A DNA stretch of 64,000 nt, from NCBI GenBank assembly GCA_026710945.1, contig JAPOQA010000035.1, positions 1 to 64,000 on the forward strand, in the 5' to 3' direction. This DNA is from Chloroflexota bacterium. GTDB taxonomy: Bacteria; Chloroflexota; UBA11872; VXOZ01. Shown piece by piece: positions 55,589 through 64,000 of the stretch. Positions within the stretch are counted from its first letter, which is position 1, and each line of letters begins with the position of its first letter. A model generated the notes under the pieces. It saw only the letters and a list, made by a program, of their open reading frames with translations. It had not been told where the DNA came from and searched no databases. The position numbers were made by a program, and so were the translations under genes.

Positions 55589-56659
55589 ATGTTCGACCTC
55601 ATCGCAGAACTAACGACAGCCCACTCTCCCGTAGGCAACGAGCGGGAGATAGACGCTGTACTCCGCAGACATCTTGATCCTCTGCCATGCGACGTTTGGC
55701 AAGATTCTGCCAATAACGTAATTGCCAAGATTGCGGGCGCAGCCAGCGACTGCCCGTTGATCCTGGACGCCCATAAAGATGAACTTGGCCTGATCATCAA
55801 GCGCATTGAAGACGACGGCAAGATACGAGTAGCTACCCTGGGCGGCACGTATCCCTGGAAGTACGGTGAGGGCCCCATGGACATTCTGGGGGACGCCGGC
55901 ACGGTACCCGCTATACTTTGCTTTGGCGCCATGCACGTGACGGAAGAGAGCCCGATTCAGGCCGTGCGCTCTGGTGGGGGTCGGCAGCTCAAATGGTCGG
56001 ATTGCCACCTGGATGCGAAACTCAGCAAGGACGAACTCTTGGAGCAGGGGGTGCATCCCGGCTGTAAGGCGGTCGTCTCGCGCGAGCGCAAGCACCCGGT
56101 ACGCATTGGCGACTTCGTGGGCACGTATGCTTTGGACGACAAGGGCGCCGTGGCAATTCTCCTTTCTCTCGCCACACTGCTTGTGGGCAGTCCGCCGCCG
56201 CAAGACGTGTACCTGGTCTTCTCAAGCACGGAAGAAAACGCCGGCGGCGGCGGTCCGTTTGCGGCGCGTACCTTGCCGGGAGATACGTACATTGCGTTAG
56301 AGATTGCCCCGGTGGCTGACGAATACGGCCTGGAAGCCGGCGGCGCGCCGGTCTTGGTGTATAAAGACGCCTACAACGTATACGATGAGGGCATCCTGCG
56401 GCGCTTTGCCTCTCTGGCCAAGGAACTCGAACTAGATGTGCAACACGCTGCCTTGGAGTCCTATGGCACCAATGCTTCCATAGCCCGCAAGGTAGCGGCA
56501 ATCGGCCGCATTGCGGCGTTGGCCTTCCCGTGCGAAAATACGCACGGCTTTGAACTGGTGCACCTTGACTCTCTCACCAATCTCACGACCTTGCTGCTCA
56601 CGTTCGTCAATCGCTGGCCGGCGATTCTTCAGGACGAACCGGCGTCGCCCGACGCCTGA
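55589..56659 (+). CDS. peptidase M42-family aminopeptidase
   Basis: A 356-residue dinuclear-zinc aminopeptidase of the M42 family (glutamyl aminopeptidase/TET-type). Metal and catalytic residues occur in order: His in LILDAHKDELG, Asp in YALDDKGAVA, Glu-Glu in SSTEENAGGGG, Asp/Glu in ALEIAPVA and His in CENTHGFELVH. The ~80-residue domain insertion is present. Start at ATG 55589. The protein probably trims peptides in the cytosol, in line with peptide or amino-acid scavenging. The motif order and spacing match the family; the M42 relatives that are endoglucanases are less likely. Confidence 0.92.
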   Translation: MFDLIAELTTAHSPVGNEREIDAVLRRHLDPLPCDVWQDSANNVIAKIAGAASDCPLILDAHKDELGLIIKRIEDDGKIRVATLGGTYPWKYGEGPMDILGDAGTVPAILCFGAMHVTEESPIQAVRSGGGRQLKWSDCHLDAKLSKDELLEQGVHPGCKAVVSRERKHPVRIGDFVGTYALDDKGAVAILLSLATLLVGSPPPQDVYLVFSSTEENAGGGGPFAARTLPGDTYIALEIAPVADEYGLEAGGAPVLVYKDAYNVYDEGILRRFASLAKELELDVQHAALESYGTNASIARKVAAIGRIAALAFPCENTHGFELVHLDSLTNLTTLLLTFVNRWPAILQDEPASPDA

Positions 56660-57022
56660 GCCAAGTCAGGCCAAGCGGAAAGCACCCCTTTCACCGCTTG
56701 CAGAGAGACTGCACCGCGACTTAGTACCTCGGCTCATTTGTGTTCCCTTGCCACCATAGGCTCGATTCCGACTTATAGAGCCGTAGCGCGGGGGCTTGTC
56801 CCCCGCATCTTGGTGTAAGGGAAGCAAAGCGCAATCAATTGGATTGCCTCTTTGGCAGGTGGGCGCAGGTTTGCACGTCTCCCGTGCGAACCGGTGCTAC
56901 CGGGGAGTGTAGCGCTTCGCCTGAACACCTACATGTCCCAACAGTTTAGAATGAATCAGAGCCGTCTTCTTCCATGCGGTCGTGACATAGTGAGAAGCCT
57001 GTCTCCTAAGAGCAGTACGCCA
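56660..57022. other. intergenic region upstream of mutS
   Basis: No gene seen. A GCGCGGGGGCTTGTCCCCCGC-like hairpin is at about 56787-56806. The mutS frame stays open upstream of 57023, but that part lacks homology. Confidence 0.5.
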
Positions 57023-59584
57023 ATGCCTAAGTCCTCTCGGAGCATGACGCCTGTACAAGAGCAGTACTATCGCATCAAGCAGAACTACCCGGATGCGCTC
57101 CTCTTCTTTCGTCTCGGCGACTTCTATGAGCTTTTTGGGGATGATGCCAAGGTTGCCGCTGAGACCTTGCAGATTGTCCTCACCGCACGCGAATTCGGTA
57201 AGGGTCAGAAGATGCCGATGTGCGGCGTGCCCGCACATGCCGCGGAAACATACCTGGGACGACTGCTCGCGGCGGGACACCGCGTTGCGATTTGCGAACA
57301 GGTCTCTGAGCCCGGACACGGTCTGGTGGAGCGCGCCGTGGTGCGCGTCGCCACACCGGGCACGATTGTAGACCCGGACTTGCTTGCGGCCAAGCAGAAT
57401 ACCTACGTGGCGGCCGTCGTACACGATAAGAAGGGTGTAGGGCTGGCGTACGCCGACGTCAGCACGGGGGAGTTCGCCGCCACCGAGATCCGGGAAGATA
57501 CCGATGCTGTCCTTGCCGCTGAATTGGGACGGCTGCAGCCGGCAGAGTGTGTGTTTCCCGAAGGCAAGACGCTGCAGCTGTCCTCCACGGCTCTCACCTC
57601 GTATGCATCATGGCACTTCGACTTGCAGGAAGCGACGAGCACCTTGCTGCGGGTACTTGCAGTTGCCGCGCTTGACGGCTTTGGCTGCGCCGACCTGCCA
57701 TTGGCGTCCCGCGCCGCCGGTGGGCTCCTGGCGTATCTGGAGGAAACGCAAAAGTCATTCCTGGGCGGTCTGGACGGCCTGCGCACGTACTCCCTCGATT
57801 CCTTTATGGGTCTGGATCCCGCTACGCTGCGTAACCTGGAGATCTTGCGCAATAACCGCACGCAACAGGAAGAGGGCTCGCTGCTCGGTGTCCTAGATGA
57901 AACGCGCTCGGCAATCGGCGGTCGCCTGCTCCGCCAATGGCTTACCCAGCCCCTGGTGGATGTGCCTGCTATCGAGGGGCGTTTAGCGATTGTCGAGACG
58001 TTGACACGGGACCATGTCTTGTTGGAGCGGTTGCGGGAAAAACTGGGGAAACTCGCCGACGTCGAGCGGCTTGCCCATCGCGCTTTGCAGGGCCTGGCAA
58101 CACCGCAGGATCTGGCACGCTTGGGCCGCTCGTTGGAAGTTGCAGCGGACATAGAGGGCTTGTTGAACGCATCTTCGGACCCTCCGATCCAAGCCCGCGC
58201 GGCTAGCGTCGATCCGGCGCCGGAAGTGGCGGCATTAATTGCTACTTCGATTGCAACGGAGCCGGGACAACCACCAATCAAGTCAGGGTATAGCAAAGAG
58301 TTGGATGAGTTGGTGCGGCGTACACAGGAGGCGTGGGCCTTCATCGCGAATCTCGAAGCAAAGGAGCGGCACGCCACCGGCATCAAGTCCCTTAAAGTTG
58401 GCCACAACAAGGTCTATGGCTATTACCTTGAAGTGAGCAAAGGTGCACTGCCCGACGTACCGGAGCGGTACATGCGCAAGCAGACCCTGACAACCGGCGA
58501 GCGGTATAGCACCACGGAATTACAGGATGCCGAGTCCCTCATGCTCAACGCGGAAGAAGAGCAGAGCGTGCTCGAGCAGCAGATATTTGCCGGCATCGTG
58601 AAGAGCGTAGCCGCGGAGGAGCGTCGGTTGCGGAGGTTGGCGCTCGCCCTGGCTGAGCTCGATGTCTTTGCCGCGTTTGCCAGGGTGGCTGCGCGCCGCA
58701 ACTATGTGCGTCCGGTGTTGGATGAAGGTGACTGTATCGAGATTGTCGAGGGGCGCCATCCTGTAGTGGAGGCGACACTGGGAGGAGCGCCCTTTATCCC
58801 CAACGACGTGCGGCTGGATGCGGAGCAGCAAATCATCGTGCTCACCGGCCCGAACATGGCAGGGAAGTCGACGTACCTGCGACAGGTTGCCCTCACCGTT
58901 CTCATGGCGCAGATTGGCAGTTTTGTAGCTGCCCGGTCGGCGCACGTCGGCATCGTGGACCGCATCTTCACGCGCGTGGGCGCGCAGGACGAAATTGCCG
59001 CCGGCGCCAGCACGTTCATGGTAGAGATGACGGAGACGAGCTACATCCTCACTCACGCTACGCCGCGATCACTGGTGGTCTTCGACGAGGTAGGGCGCGG
59101 CACCAGCACGTACGATGGGCTGGCAATCGCCCGCGCCGTGCTGGAGTACTTGCACAATCACTCCGGCCTTAACTCCAAGACCCTGTTTGCCACCCACTTT
59201 CACGAGTTGGCTGAATTGGAGGGTACGCTGCCACGCGTAAAGAACTCCCGCGTGGACGTATTGGAAGAGCAAGGCAATGTAGTCTTTCTGCACAAAGTGG
59301 TACCCGGTGGCGCCGACCGTTCGTATGGCGTTAATGTTGCTAAGCTTGCCGGACTGCCCCGCCCGGTGCTGAGGCGCGCGGAGCAGGTGCTGCACGAACT
59401 TGAGGAGCGGCACTTGCGGGGTGAAGCGCCAGCCTTGATCGGATCGAATGGCGCCGATCAACTGCCACTCTTCAGCGGCCCTCATCCGGTGATTACGGAG
59501 CTGCAAGATCTTGACGTGGACGCCATGACCCCGTTGGAAGCGATCAGTACGCTCTACGAACTGAAGAAAAAAGCGCAAGACTAA
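57023..59584 (+). CDS. mutS: DNA mismatch repair protein MutS
   Basis: An 853-residue MutS. The mismatch-reading motif is Phe34-x-Glu36 (GDFYELF). The ABC-type ATPase at the C-terminus has Walker A GPNMAGKST (about 608-616), the STFMVEMTE motif and Walker B VFDEVGRGTSTYDG. The dimerisation-helix tail is normal. MutS binds mismatches and recruits MutL. I start at ATG 57023 (MPKSSRS); ATG 57044 (MTPVQEQ) is the alternative and better matches family N-termini. The 57-codon extension to 56852 is unlikely. No mutL is adjacent. Confidence 0.96.
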   Translation: MPKSSRSMTPVQEQYYRIKQNYPDALLFFRLGDFYELFGDDAKVAAETLQIVLTAREFGKGQKMPMCGVPAHAAETYLGRLLAAGHRVAICEQVSEPGHGLVERAVVRVATPGTIVDPDLLAAKQNTYVAAVVHDKKGVGLAYADVSTGEFAATEIREDTDAVLAAELGRLQPAECVFPEGKTLQLSSTALTSYASWHFDLQEATSTLLRVLAVAALDGFGCADLPLASRAAGGLLAYLEETQKSFLGGLDGLRTYSLDSFMGLDPATLRNLEILRNNRTQQEEGSLLGVLDETRSAIGGRLLRQWLTQPLVDVPAIEGRLAIVETLTRDHVLLERLREKLGKLADVERLAHRALQGLATPQDLARLGRSLEVAADIEGLLNASSDPPIQARAASVDPAPEVAALIATSIATEPGQPPIKSGYSKELDELVRRTQEAWAFIANLEAKERHATGIKSLKVGHNKVYGYYLEVSKGALPDVPERYMRKQTLTTGERYSTTELQDAESLMLNAEEEQSVLEQQIFAGIVKSVAAEERRLRRLALALAELDVFAAFARVAARRNYVRPVLDEGDCIEIVEGRHPVVEATLGGAPFIPNDVRLDAEQQIIVLTGPNMAGKSTYLRQVALTVLMAQIGSFVAARSAHVGIVDRIFTRVGAQDEIAAGASTFMVEMTETSYILTHATPRSLVVFDEVGRGTSTYDGLAIARAVLEYLHNHSGLNSKTLFATHFHELAELEGTLPRVKNSRVDVLEEQGNVVFLHKVVPGGADRSYGVNVAKLAGLPRPVLRRAEQVLHELEERHLRGEAPALIGSNGADQLPLFSGPHPVITELQDLDVDAMTPLEAISTLYELKKKAQD

Positions 59585-60233
59585 GTTACAAGTGCGCTCA
59601 TGGGCCCTAACCGTCAAGCAGCCTGCGCTCGGGGCCGGTCAACGCACCGTACGAGAAGCGGGCAACGCTAAGCGGTTGAACGAACACCCGGCGGCTGCCT
59701 GCCTATGGAGACCATTGCCAAACCCTCGCCGCAGCGAGAGAGTTCCCTCTCCCCGTGGAGAGCTTTGCGTAACTCTAACGATCACGGGGAATTGGGCTGG
59801 AACTATGAAGATTCGCCCTCACCCCGGCCCTCTCCCCCAGGAGAGGGTGTAGAGTACGGATCCGACTGAACTTGGAGTGGCTCCGGTCCACTCTCTTGAG
59901 GAGACCATCGCATAACCCTTACCTCAGCAAGGAAGTCCCCTCTTCCATTGAGAGACCACTGCATAACCCCTCACCTTTGAGGGGGAAGGATGAGATAGGG
60001 GTGAAATGACTTGACATCATGCTATCCTTAGGTGTAAAGGCGCTCTGGATTCCGGCGCAAGCCGGAATGACGGAGTTACGCAAAGGTCTCCTGAGGGAGA
60101 GGGTTAAAGCCTGCCCCGAACTTGATGCGGGGGTGAAGGGATCTTCTCTCTTATCGGCTTGAGTGTTGCAAAAGTCTCCCCAGGGAGAGGGGATAGTACA
60201 CTTTCCACAGGACCCATCTAACGCAGGGGTCTC
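59585..60233. other. repeat-rich intergenic region after mutS
   Basis: No gene seen. It contains the C/T-rich repeat near 59815-59850, further half-copies (TGCATAACCC, AGGGAGAGG) and the 131-bp composite repeat 59961-60091. Confidence 0.65.
59961..60091. repeat. 131-bp composite intergenic repeat, copy 2
   Basis: Second copy of the element at 44302-44432, in the same orientation, same length. The embedded palindrome differs only in its 4-nt loop (GCAA instead of TTTC). Confidence 0.85.
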
Positions 60234-61631
60234 CTACGGTAGTGGAAACGCTGTGTTTCCGGTGAGACGGAAGAAGATGAATGTCTCGCCGCCGATGTGT
60301 GGGTTGAGAGATTCGTGCAAGCGCACCACTTGCGGTTCGTCCCGAGCAGCGTATTGCATTCTGCCATAGACGTCATATCCGACGAATCCCGGCGGCAACG
60401 TGAACTCCCGCGGCAGGCCGCGACGGTCATTCGCCCATACGAACCAGCCTTCCAGGTCACGTTCTTCATCGGGCGTGAGCGGGGGGCGCACAAAGTGCGC
60501 GACCGAAAGGCCATGCTCCGGGGTGCTGCTCAGTGACGCGCTGGCCCCGGCGAGCAGGTCTGTCACAAAGCGGAAAACCGTCAAGGCCGGTCGTGGGGTC
60601 ATGTTGCCGATACTATCGTTGTACACCGTCAAGCCCTTCCTGCTTTCGTAGCCGCCGGTGCTAATTGTGTCAATAGCGCCAAAATAGAAGGCTTGCTTGG
60701 CGATGCTGGCGGTGGCGGCGGTGAGGAGTTGGGCTACGGCGCGTGACTGATCGTCCGGTGTAAGCCGTTGTTCACTTTCCGCATCCCGGCGCACGATGTT
60801 CCCGCCGCCAATCACGTCGCCATAGTGGCCGAGTTCGCCAATGATAATTGGCAGCCGCTGCTGGATTGCATGCGTTGTGGCGGCACTAATCTCATCAAGC
60901 CATGGCTGGAGGAGATTGGCGTGATCGTAAAAGTGCACCAATAGCGCATCCGGTAAGACGCCGCGCTTTTGAAGGATGCCAAGTACGCCCTGGAGGAATG
61001 GGCGATTGTCCTGCAGCGTGTGGTACGCCTCGCCGTACATGTGGACGCTCACCAGGGGATCGGCTCGCTTTACTGCGCGATGGCCCGTCACGAAACGGTC
61101 CACGTACCACTGAATTCTGTTCTGGCCTTCGACATGAATGTCGTGCAGGTTTTCCTCGTTGCCGATGATGATTGCGCTGGGCTGGAATTCGCGGACAAGA
61201 TTGTCAAGGTAGCGCCCAAACGCATCGGCGCCGGTATCCTGGGGAATTGGCACCACGAGGTGCTTTTGCCAGCGTTCGAGCCGGGCTACTTCCCGGCGTA
61301 GGCCGAAGAGGTTCGCATCGGTAAGTCTGTAGAGAATGCCCGCGCGTCGTTGTTCCAAGAACGTTCCGGTAGTCGTGTCGGCGGCGAGCGCGCCCGTAAC
61401 GATTCCTTCCGGCGCGAGCATACCTGGGTTTACGGTAATGCGGTGCGTGAGGCGGTAGGTCATTGCCGCCGCTGGTCGATTCGTTAGACCGAGCTTGATG
61501 AGTTCCTGTCCCTGTCCCAGTCCCAGCCGAAAGTTGCGATTGGATTGGTGAATGCAGCGATGCAACGCCAGCAACTCGAAGTCCTGGGTGGTCTGGGCAG
61601 AGTCAATTGATGCCACTGGGAGGGGACTCAT
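60234..61631 (-). CDS. putative clan GH-A-like glycosidase, family not recognised
   Basis: A 465-residue soluble protein. It has two motifs typical of TIM-barrel glycosidases of clan GH-A: IIIGNEEN (Glu159, acid/base-like, Asn before it) and IIIGELGHYG (Glu266, nucleophile-like), 107 residues apart. FVWAND towards the C-terminus suggests a beta-sandwich tail. The start ATG 61631 is preceded by AGAAGG. No signal peptide is seen, so it is likely cytosolic. I could not match it to a numbered family; it could also be a non-catalytic relative. Confidence 0.5.
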   Translation of the reverse strand: MSPLPVASIDSAQTTQDFELLALHRCIHQSNRNFRLGLGQGQELIKLGLTNRPAAAMTYRLTHRITVNPGMLAPEGIVTGALAADTTTGTFLEQRRAGILYRLTDANLFGLRREVARLERWQKHLVVPIPQDTGADAFGRYLDNLVREFQPSAIIIGNEENLHDIHVEGQNRIQWYVDRFVTGHRAVKRADPLVSVHMYGEAYHTLQDNRPFLQGVLGILQKRGVLPDALLVHFYDHANLLQPWLDEISAATTHAIQQRLPIIIGELGHYGDVIGGGNIVRRDAESEQRLTPDDQSRAVAQLLTAATASIAKQAFYFGAIDTISTGGYESRKGLTVYNDSIGNMTPRPALTVFRFVTDLLAGASASLSSTPEHGLSVAHFVRPPLTPDEERDLEGWFVWANDRRGLPREFTLPPGFVGYDVYGRMQYAARDEPQVVRLHESLNPHIGGETFIFFRLTGNTAFPLP

Positions 61632-62030
61632 GTACGTGCGCCTTCTCTGATGGCGAGGTTAGCGCCTTTGGGTGCGGCGAATGGGGAATGAACGTACCGG
61701 ACTCGTGATTTGGCTAGGGAAGGAGAAAAGAGACGAGACAAGACCGGGGTTGCACTGCTTGTATTATACCCAAGTAACAACGAGGGTGGAAAGAGCATGG
61801 AGATGTGGAAGCCGTTGCGCTCCGGTCAATCGGGGTGTTCAGCGGCAGGAGACAGATACGGGGTACGCTATGTCGGAACACGTGTACAGAGGGAGCAGAA
61901 TGCCCCGTTAGCTGCGGCAATTTCTTGACAACGAGGCGGTGGCTGCACCATAGTCTTTGTAGGTGTGGGCGGTCGCCGCCTCGCGCTGAAACTGAGCAGA
62001 GGTCGCCAGTATGATGAAGGAGATTGCGCT
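61632..62030. other. divergent intergenic region
   Basis: No gene seen between the glycosidase-like gene and the second isochorismatase-family gene. An open frame continues upstream from 62031 but without family resemblance. Confidence 0.5.
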
Positions 62031-62849
62031 TTGGCATCACTCGCGATTTCGACGCGGCATGTCGTCCACGAACCCACCGCGCCAGGCCTCCCTTTTCGTG
62101 AAGAAAACTTTGGCTACCGTTCTGCTAGTCTGACAGTCCCACCGGAGCAGGCCGGCATTGTCTTAGTAGACTGCTGGGACATTCACATTACGGCGAGTCA
62201 CGTGGAGCGGACAGGGCAGATTTGCCGGGAGCGCATTCGTCCGGTGCTTGACGCCTGCCGCGAACTTGGCGTAACGGTGATTCATGCGCCGTCGCCCAGT
62301 GTGGCACACAAGTTTCCCCAGTGGCTGCGTTATGCCGGCGACAGTGAACTCTCACCGCAAGCGAGTCCCGCGCCGGCCTGGCCGCCTGAGGACTTTGCCA
62401 AGCGCAGAGGAGAGTGGGCGCACCTGCGCGCGGATCGTACGGATACGTGGGCCGCAGAGATCGAGCAGATCAACCAGGACCGGTACATTGATGAATCGGT
62501 CTTTCCGCAACCGGATGACTTTGTCATCGCCAACGGCCATCAGCTCCACCGGCTTTGCACGCACCGCAAGATTCTCTATCTCTTCTACGTTGGTTTTGCC
62601 ACCAATCTCTGCGTGCCCCATCGGGACTATGGAATGTTGGCCATGCGCGAGCGCGGGTATGGTCTCATCCTCCTGCGCGACTGCACGACCGGTATCGAAA
62701 CGAGCGACACGATCGACGGTTTGCTCTGCACAAATACTGCTATTCACGATTACGAGTTGCGAGACATCGCGGGAACAATAACTTCGGATGAGTTTCTGGC
62801 TGCGGCGCAGCCATTGCGCAATGATGCGGCGGCGGGTGCAGAAGGCTAA
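62031..62849 (+). CDS. isochorismatase-family cysteine hydrolase (copy 2, TTG start)
   Basis: A 272-residue paralogue of the gene at 177-980. The triad regions match: VLVDCWD with the Asp, and GFATNLCV with the Cys nucleophile, followed by DYGMLAMRERGY and TTGIETSDT. I start it at TTG 62031 because AAGGAG lies eight bases upstream and alignment with copy 1 begins there (STRHVVHEP against SVRHIVHEP); the frame continues to 61965 without support. The next gene, a Gfo/Idh/MocA oxidoreductase, is on the same strand 150 bp later. The substrate is unknown but probably similar to that of copy 1. Confidence 0.85.
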   Translation: MASLAISTRHVVHEPTAPGLPFREENFGYRSASLTVPPEQAGIVLVDCWDIHITASHVERTGQICRERIRPVLDACRELGVTVIHAPSPSVAHKFPQWLRYAGDSELSPQASPAPAWPPEDFAKRRGEWAHLRADRTDTWAAEIEQINQDRYIDESVFPQPDDFVIANGHQLHRLCTHRKILYLFYVGFATNLCVPHRDYGMLAMRERGYGLILLRDCTTGIETSDTIDGLLCTNTAIHDYELRDIAGTITSDEFLAAAQPLRNDAAAGAEG

Positions 62850-63002
62850 CAATCAGAGCTCACCGCCTTGCCTGCGTGGGACTTGCCGTCTGATGGAGGA
62901 AGTCCCCGCGAACGGCCGGGGTGTCACCGGCTTGGCGCGGCCGCTGTGTCATGATGCTGCAAGTCGAGAGCCAATGGTGTTATACGAAACAAGGACGTGG
63001 TA

Positions 63003-64000
63003 ATGGAAGAGATTCGGATAGGTGTCGTGGGTCTTGGTGGCCGTGGGCTCAGTTGGATGCGCCTGCTGCAACGCGTACCGGGCTATCGCATTGTCGCGCT
63101 CTGTGATCCCATCACTGCCACACATGAGCGGGCCCTGGCTGCGCTTGAGAATAGTGATGGTGTGGCCACCTACGCCCAATACGAAGATATCCTCGCCGAT
63201 TCCAACGTGGAAGCCATTGCATTGACCGTGCGCAGCCCGCGGCAAGGGGCATTGGCGGCGCAGGCCCTTGAGGCCGGCAAGCACGTCAACGCGGAAGTGC
63301 CGGCGGCGCATTATATCGAGGACTGCTGGCGCATTGTCGTGGCCGCTGAGCGCTCCGGCAAGGTCTACCAGTTGGCGGAGCAAACGCGCTACATGGGAGT
63401 AATGCAAGCGTGGCACGACATGGTGGCGGAAGGCCAACTCGGTAGGGTTACCTTTGTCGAAGGACAGTACTTCCACTATTACGTTTCCCAGTTCTTTTGG
63501 GAAAAGGAGACCGGCACGTTCTACGGACCCACGGAAGTTTCCGATCACCCCGAGGCGGAGCCCACGTGGAGTGCGCTCATGCCCTCCATCCACTATCTGC
63601 CGCACGAATTGAGCCCGCTGTTGTACGTGCTTGACGATCGGGTAGTATCTGTTACGGGCATGAGTACGCAGGCTCCAAGCTACGCTCACCCCGTAATTCC
63701 CCAACCGGACATGCAGGTCTGCTTGATGAAGACTGAGAAGGATGCGATTTTGCGGTTGGCTGCGAGCTTCGCGCAGCCGCAACCGCCGCGTGATTACCAT
63801 TGGTACCAGATCATGGGGACGCAGGGGTCAGTGGAATGGCGGCGGTCGGCCCGGGAGCGACCGAAGATGTGGCTTGCAAAGGCCCAGATGCACGACTTGG
63901 CGGAGGTGGACTGGCAGTTTCAGCGCACGGATGCGCCTAGAGAAGCGCGAGGCAGCGGCCACGGCGACGCTGACTACTACGTGCACGCGGCGTTTCGTGA
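63003..64000 (+). CDS. Gfo/Idh/MocA-family oxidoreductase, cut by the window end
   Basis: The first 332 codons of an NAD(P)-dependent oxidoreductase; no stop before the window ends. The Rossmann turn IGVVGLGGRG starts the protein, and LCDPITATHERAL gives the cofactor-selecting position. The family's EKP motif is replaced by AEVPAAHYIED. Segment WSALMPSIHYLPHELSPLLY is the histidine-containing substrate block. Start ATG 63003 follows AAGGACG. Different subgroup from the gene at 21841, which keeps QKP. Confidence 0.85.
   Translation, partial: MEEIRIGVVGLGGRGLSWMRLLQRVPGYRIVALCDPITATHERALAALENSDGVATYAQYEDILADSNVEAIALTVRSPRQGALAAQALEAGKHVNAEVPAAHYIEDCWRIVVAAERSGKVYQLAEQTRYMGVMQAWHDMVAEGQLGRVTFVEGQYFHYYVSQFFWEKETGTFYGPTEVSDHPEAEPTWSALMPSIHYLPHELSPLLYVLDDRVVSVTGMSTQAPSYAHPVIPQPDMQVCLMKTEKDAILRLAASFAQPQPPRDYHWYQIMGTQGSVEWRRSARERPKMWLAKAQMHDLAEVDWQFQRTDAPREARGSGHGDADYYVHAAFR

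Noticed and set aside
1-64000. tRNA, rRNA or riboswitch genes
   Set aside because: I looked for T-loop GTTCGA-type signals and paired stems in the intergenic regions and saw nothing convincing; a covariance-model scan was not possible here.

Overview
The window is bacterial, mostly high-GC, with compact protein genes on both strands and no rRNA or tRNA gene that I could recognise. The general gene set (Rho, MutS, LysA, FabG, RNase HI), five Tat-type lipoprotein solute-binding proteins whose signals end in L-A-A-C, isolated catabolic enzymes (mandelate racemase family, isochorismatase family, creatininase family, CehA/McbA family) and repeat-rich intergenic regions suggest an uncultured heterotroph, plausibly a marine or host-associated Chloroflexota lineage. 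That placement is inference from style, not from a marker gene.

Layout. 0-7.2 kb: isochorismatase-family hydrolase, AAC(3)-like acetyltransferase, aldo/keto reductase and a tandem pair of nearly identical solute-binding proteins (A, B) with conserved promoters and 3' hairpins. 7.4-14 kb: divergent M19 dipeptidase homologue, a beta-sandwich protein followed by a HEPN/PaREP1-like gene broken by an in-frame TGA, two tandem ERG4/ERG24-type sterol reductases, and binding protein C. 14-18 kb: a two-gene restriction-modification locus (Mrr-like nuclease plus beta-class methyltransferase) and an amidohydrolase. 18-21.4 kb: a second paralogous pair of binding proteins (D, E), again with matching promoters. 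21.8-27.1 kb: Gfo/Idh/MocA oxidoreductase, creatininase homologue with a Cys for a metal-binding His, rhomboid protease, a nine-copy 42-bp tandem repeat, a 3-hydroxyisobutyrate-dehydrogenase-type enzyme and a DUF5069-like protein. 27.2-29.1 kb: AT-rich patch of small unknown genes, probably acquired.

29.1-45 kb: LysA, a lipoprotein, a frameshifted glycosidase-like gene, a 1027-residue UPF1/DNA2-like helicase with a C-terminal degenerate phospholipase-D-like module (architecture reminiscent of type II Mokosh defence), YbaK-type deacylase, FabG, a methyltransferase, an enolase-superfamily enzyme, a CehA/McbA-type protein and RNase HI. 45-64 kb: an FAD-monooxygenase remnant, a beta-propeller lipoprotein, an APH-family kinase, a short PhoU-like protein, a lipoprotein and Rho, a zinc-ribbon protein, an MFS transporter, a small membrane protein, a PRC-barrel protein, an M42 aminopeptidase, MutS, a putative clan-A glycosidase, a second isochorismatase-family gene and the start of another Gfo/Idh/MocA gene cut by the window edge.

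How the genes fit together: the repeated theme is uptake and breakdown of small organic compounds, but the five binding proteins have no permease or ATPase gene here, so they must use transporters encoded elsewhere or act alone. The intergenic regions are full of short palindromes; a 26-bp palindrome lies downstream of each of the four minus-strand binding-protein genes. The best candidates for undescribed biology are the helicase-PLD protein, the twin sterol reductases outside any visible sterol pathway, and the duplicated orphan binding proteins with duplicated regulatory signals.
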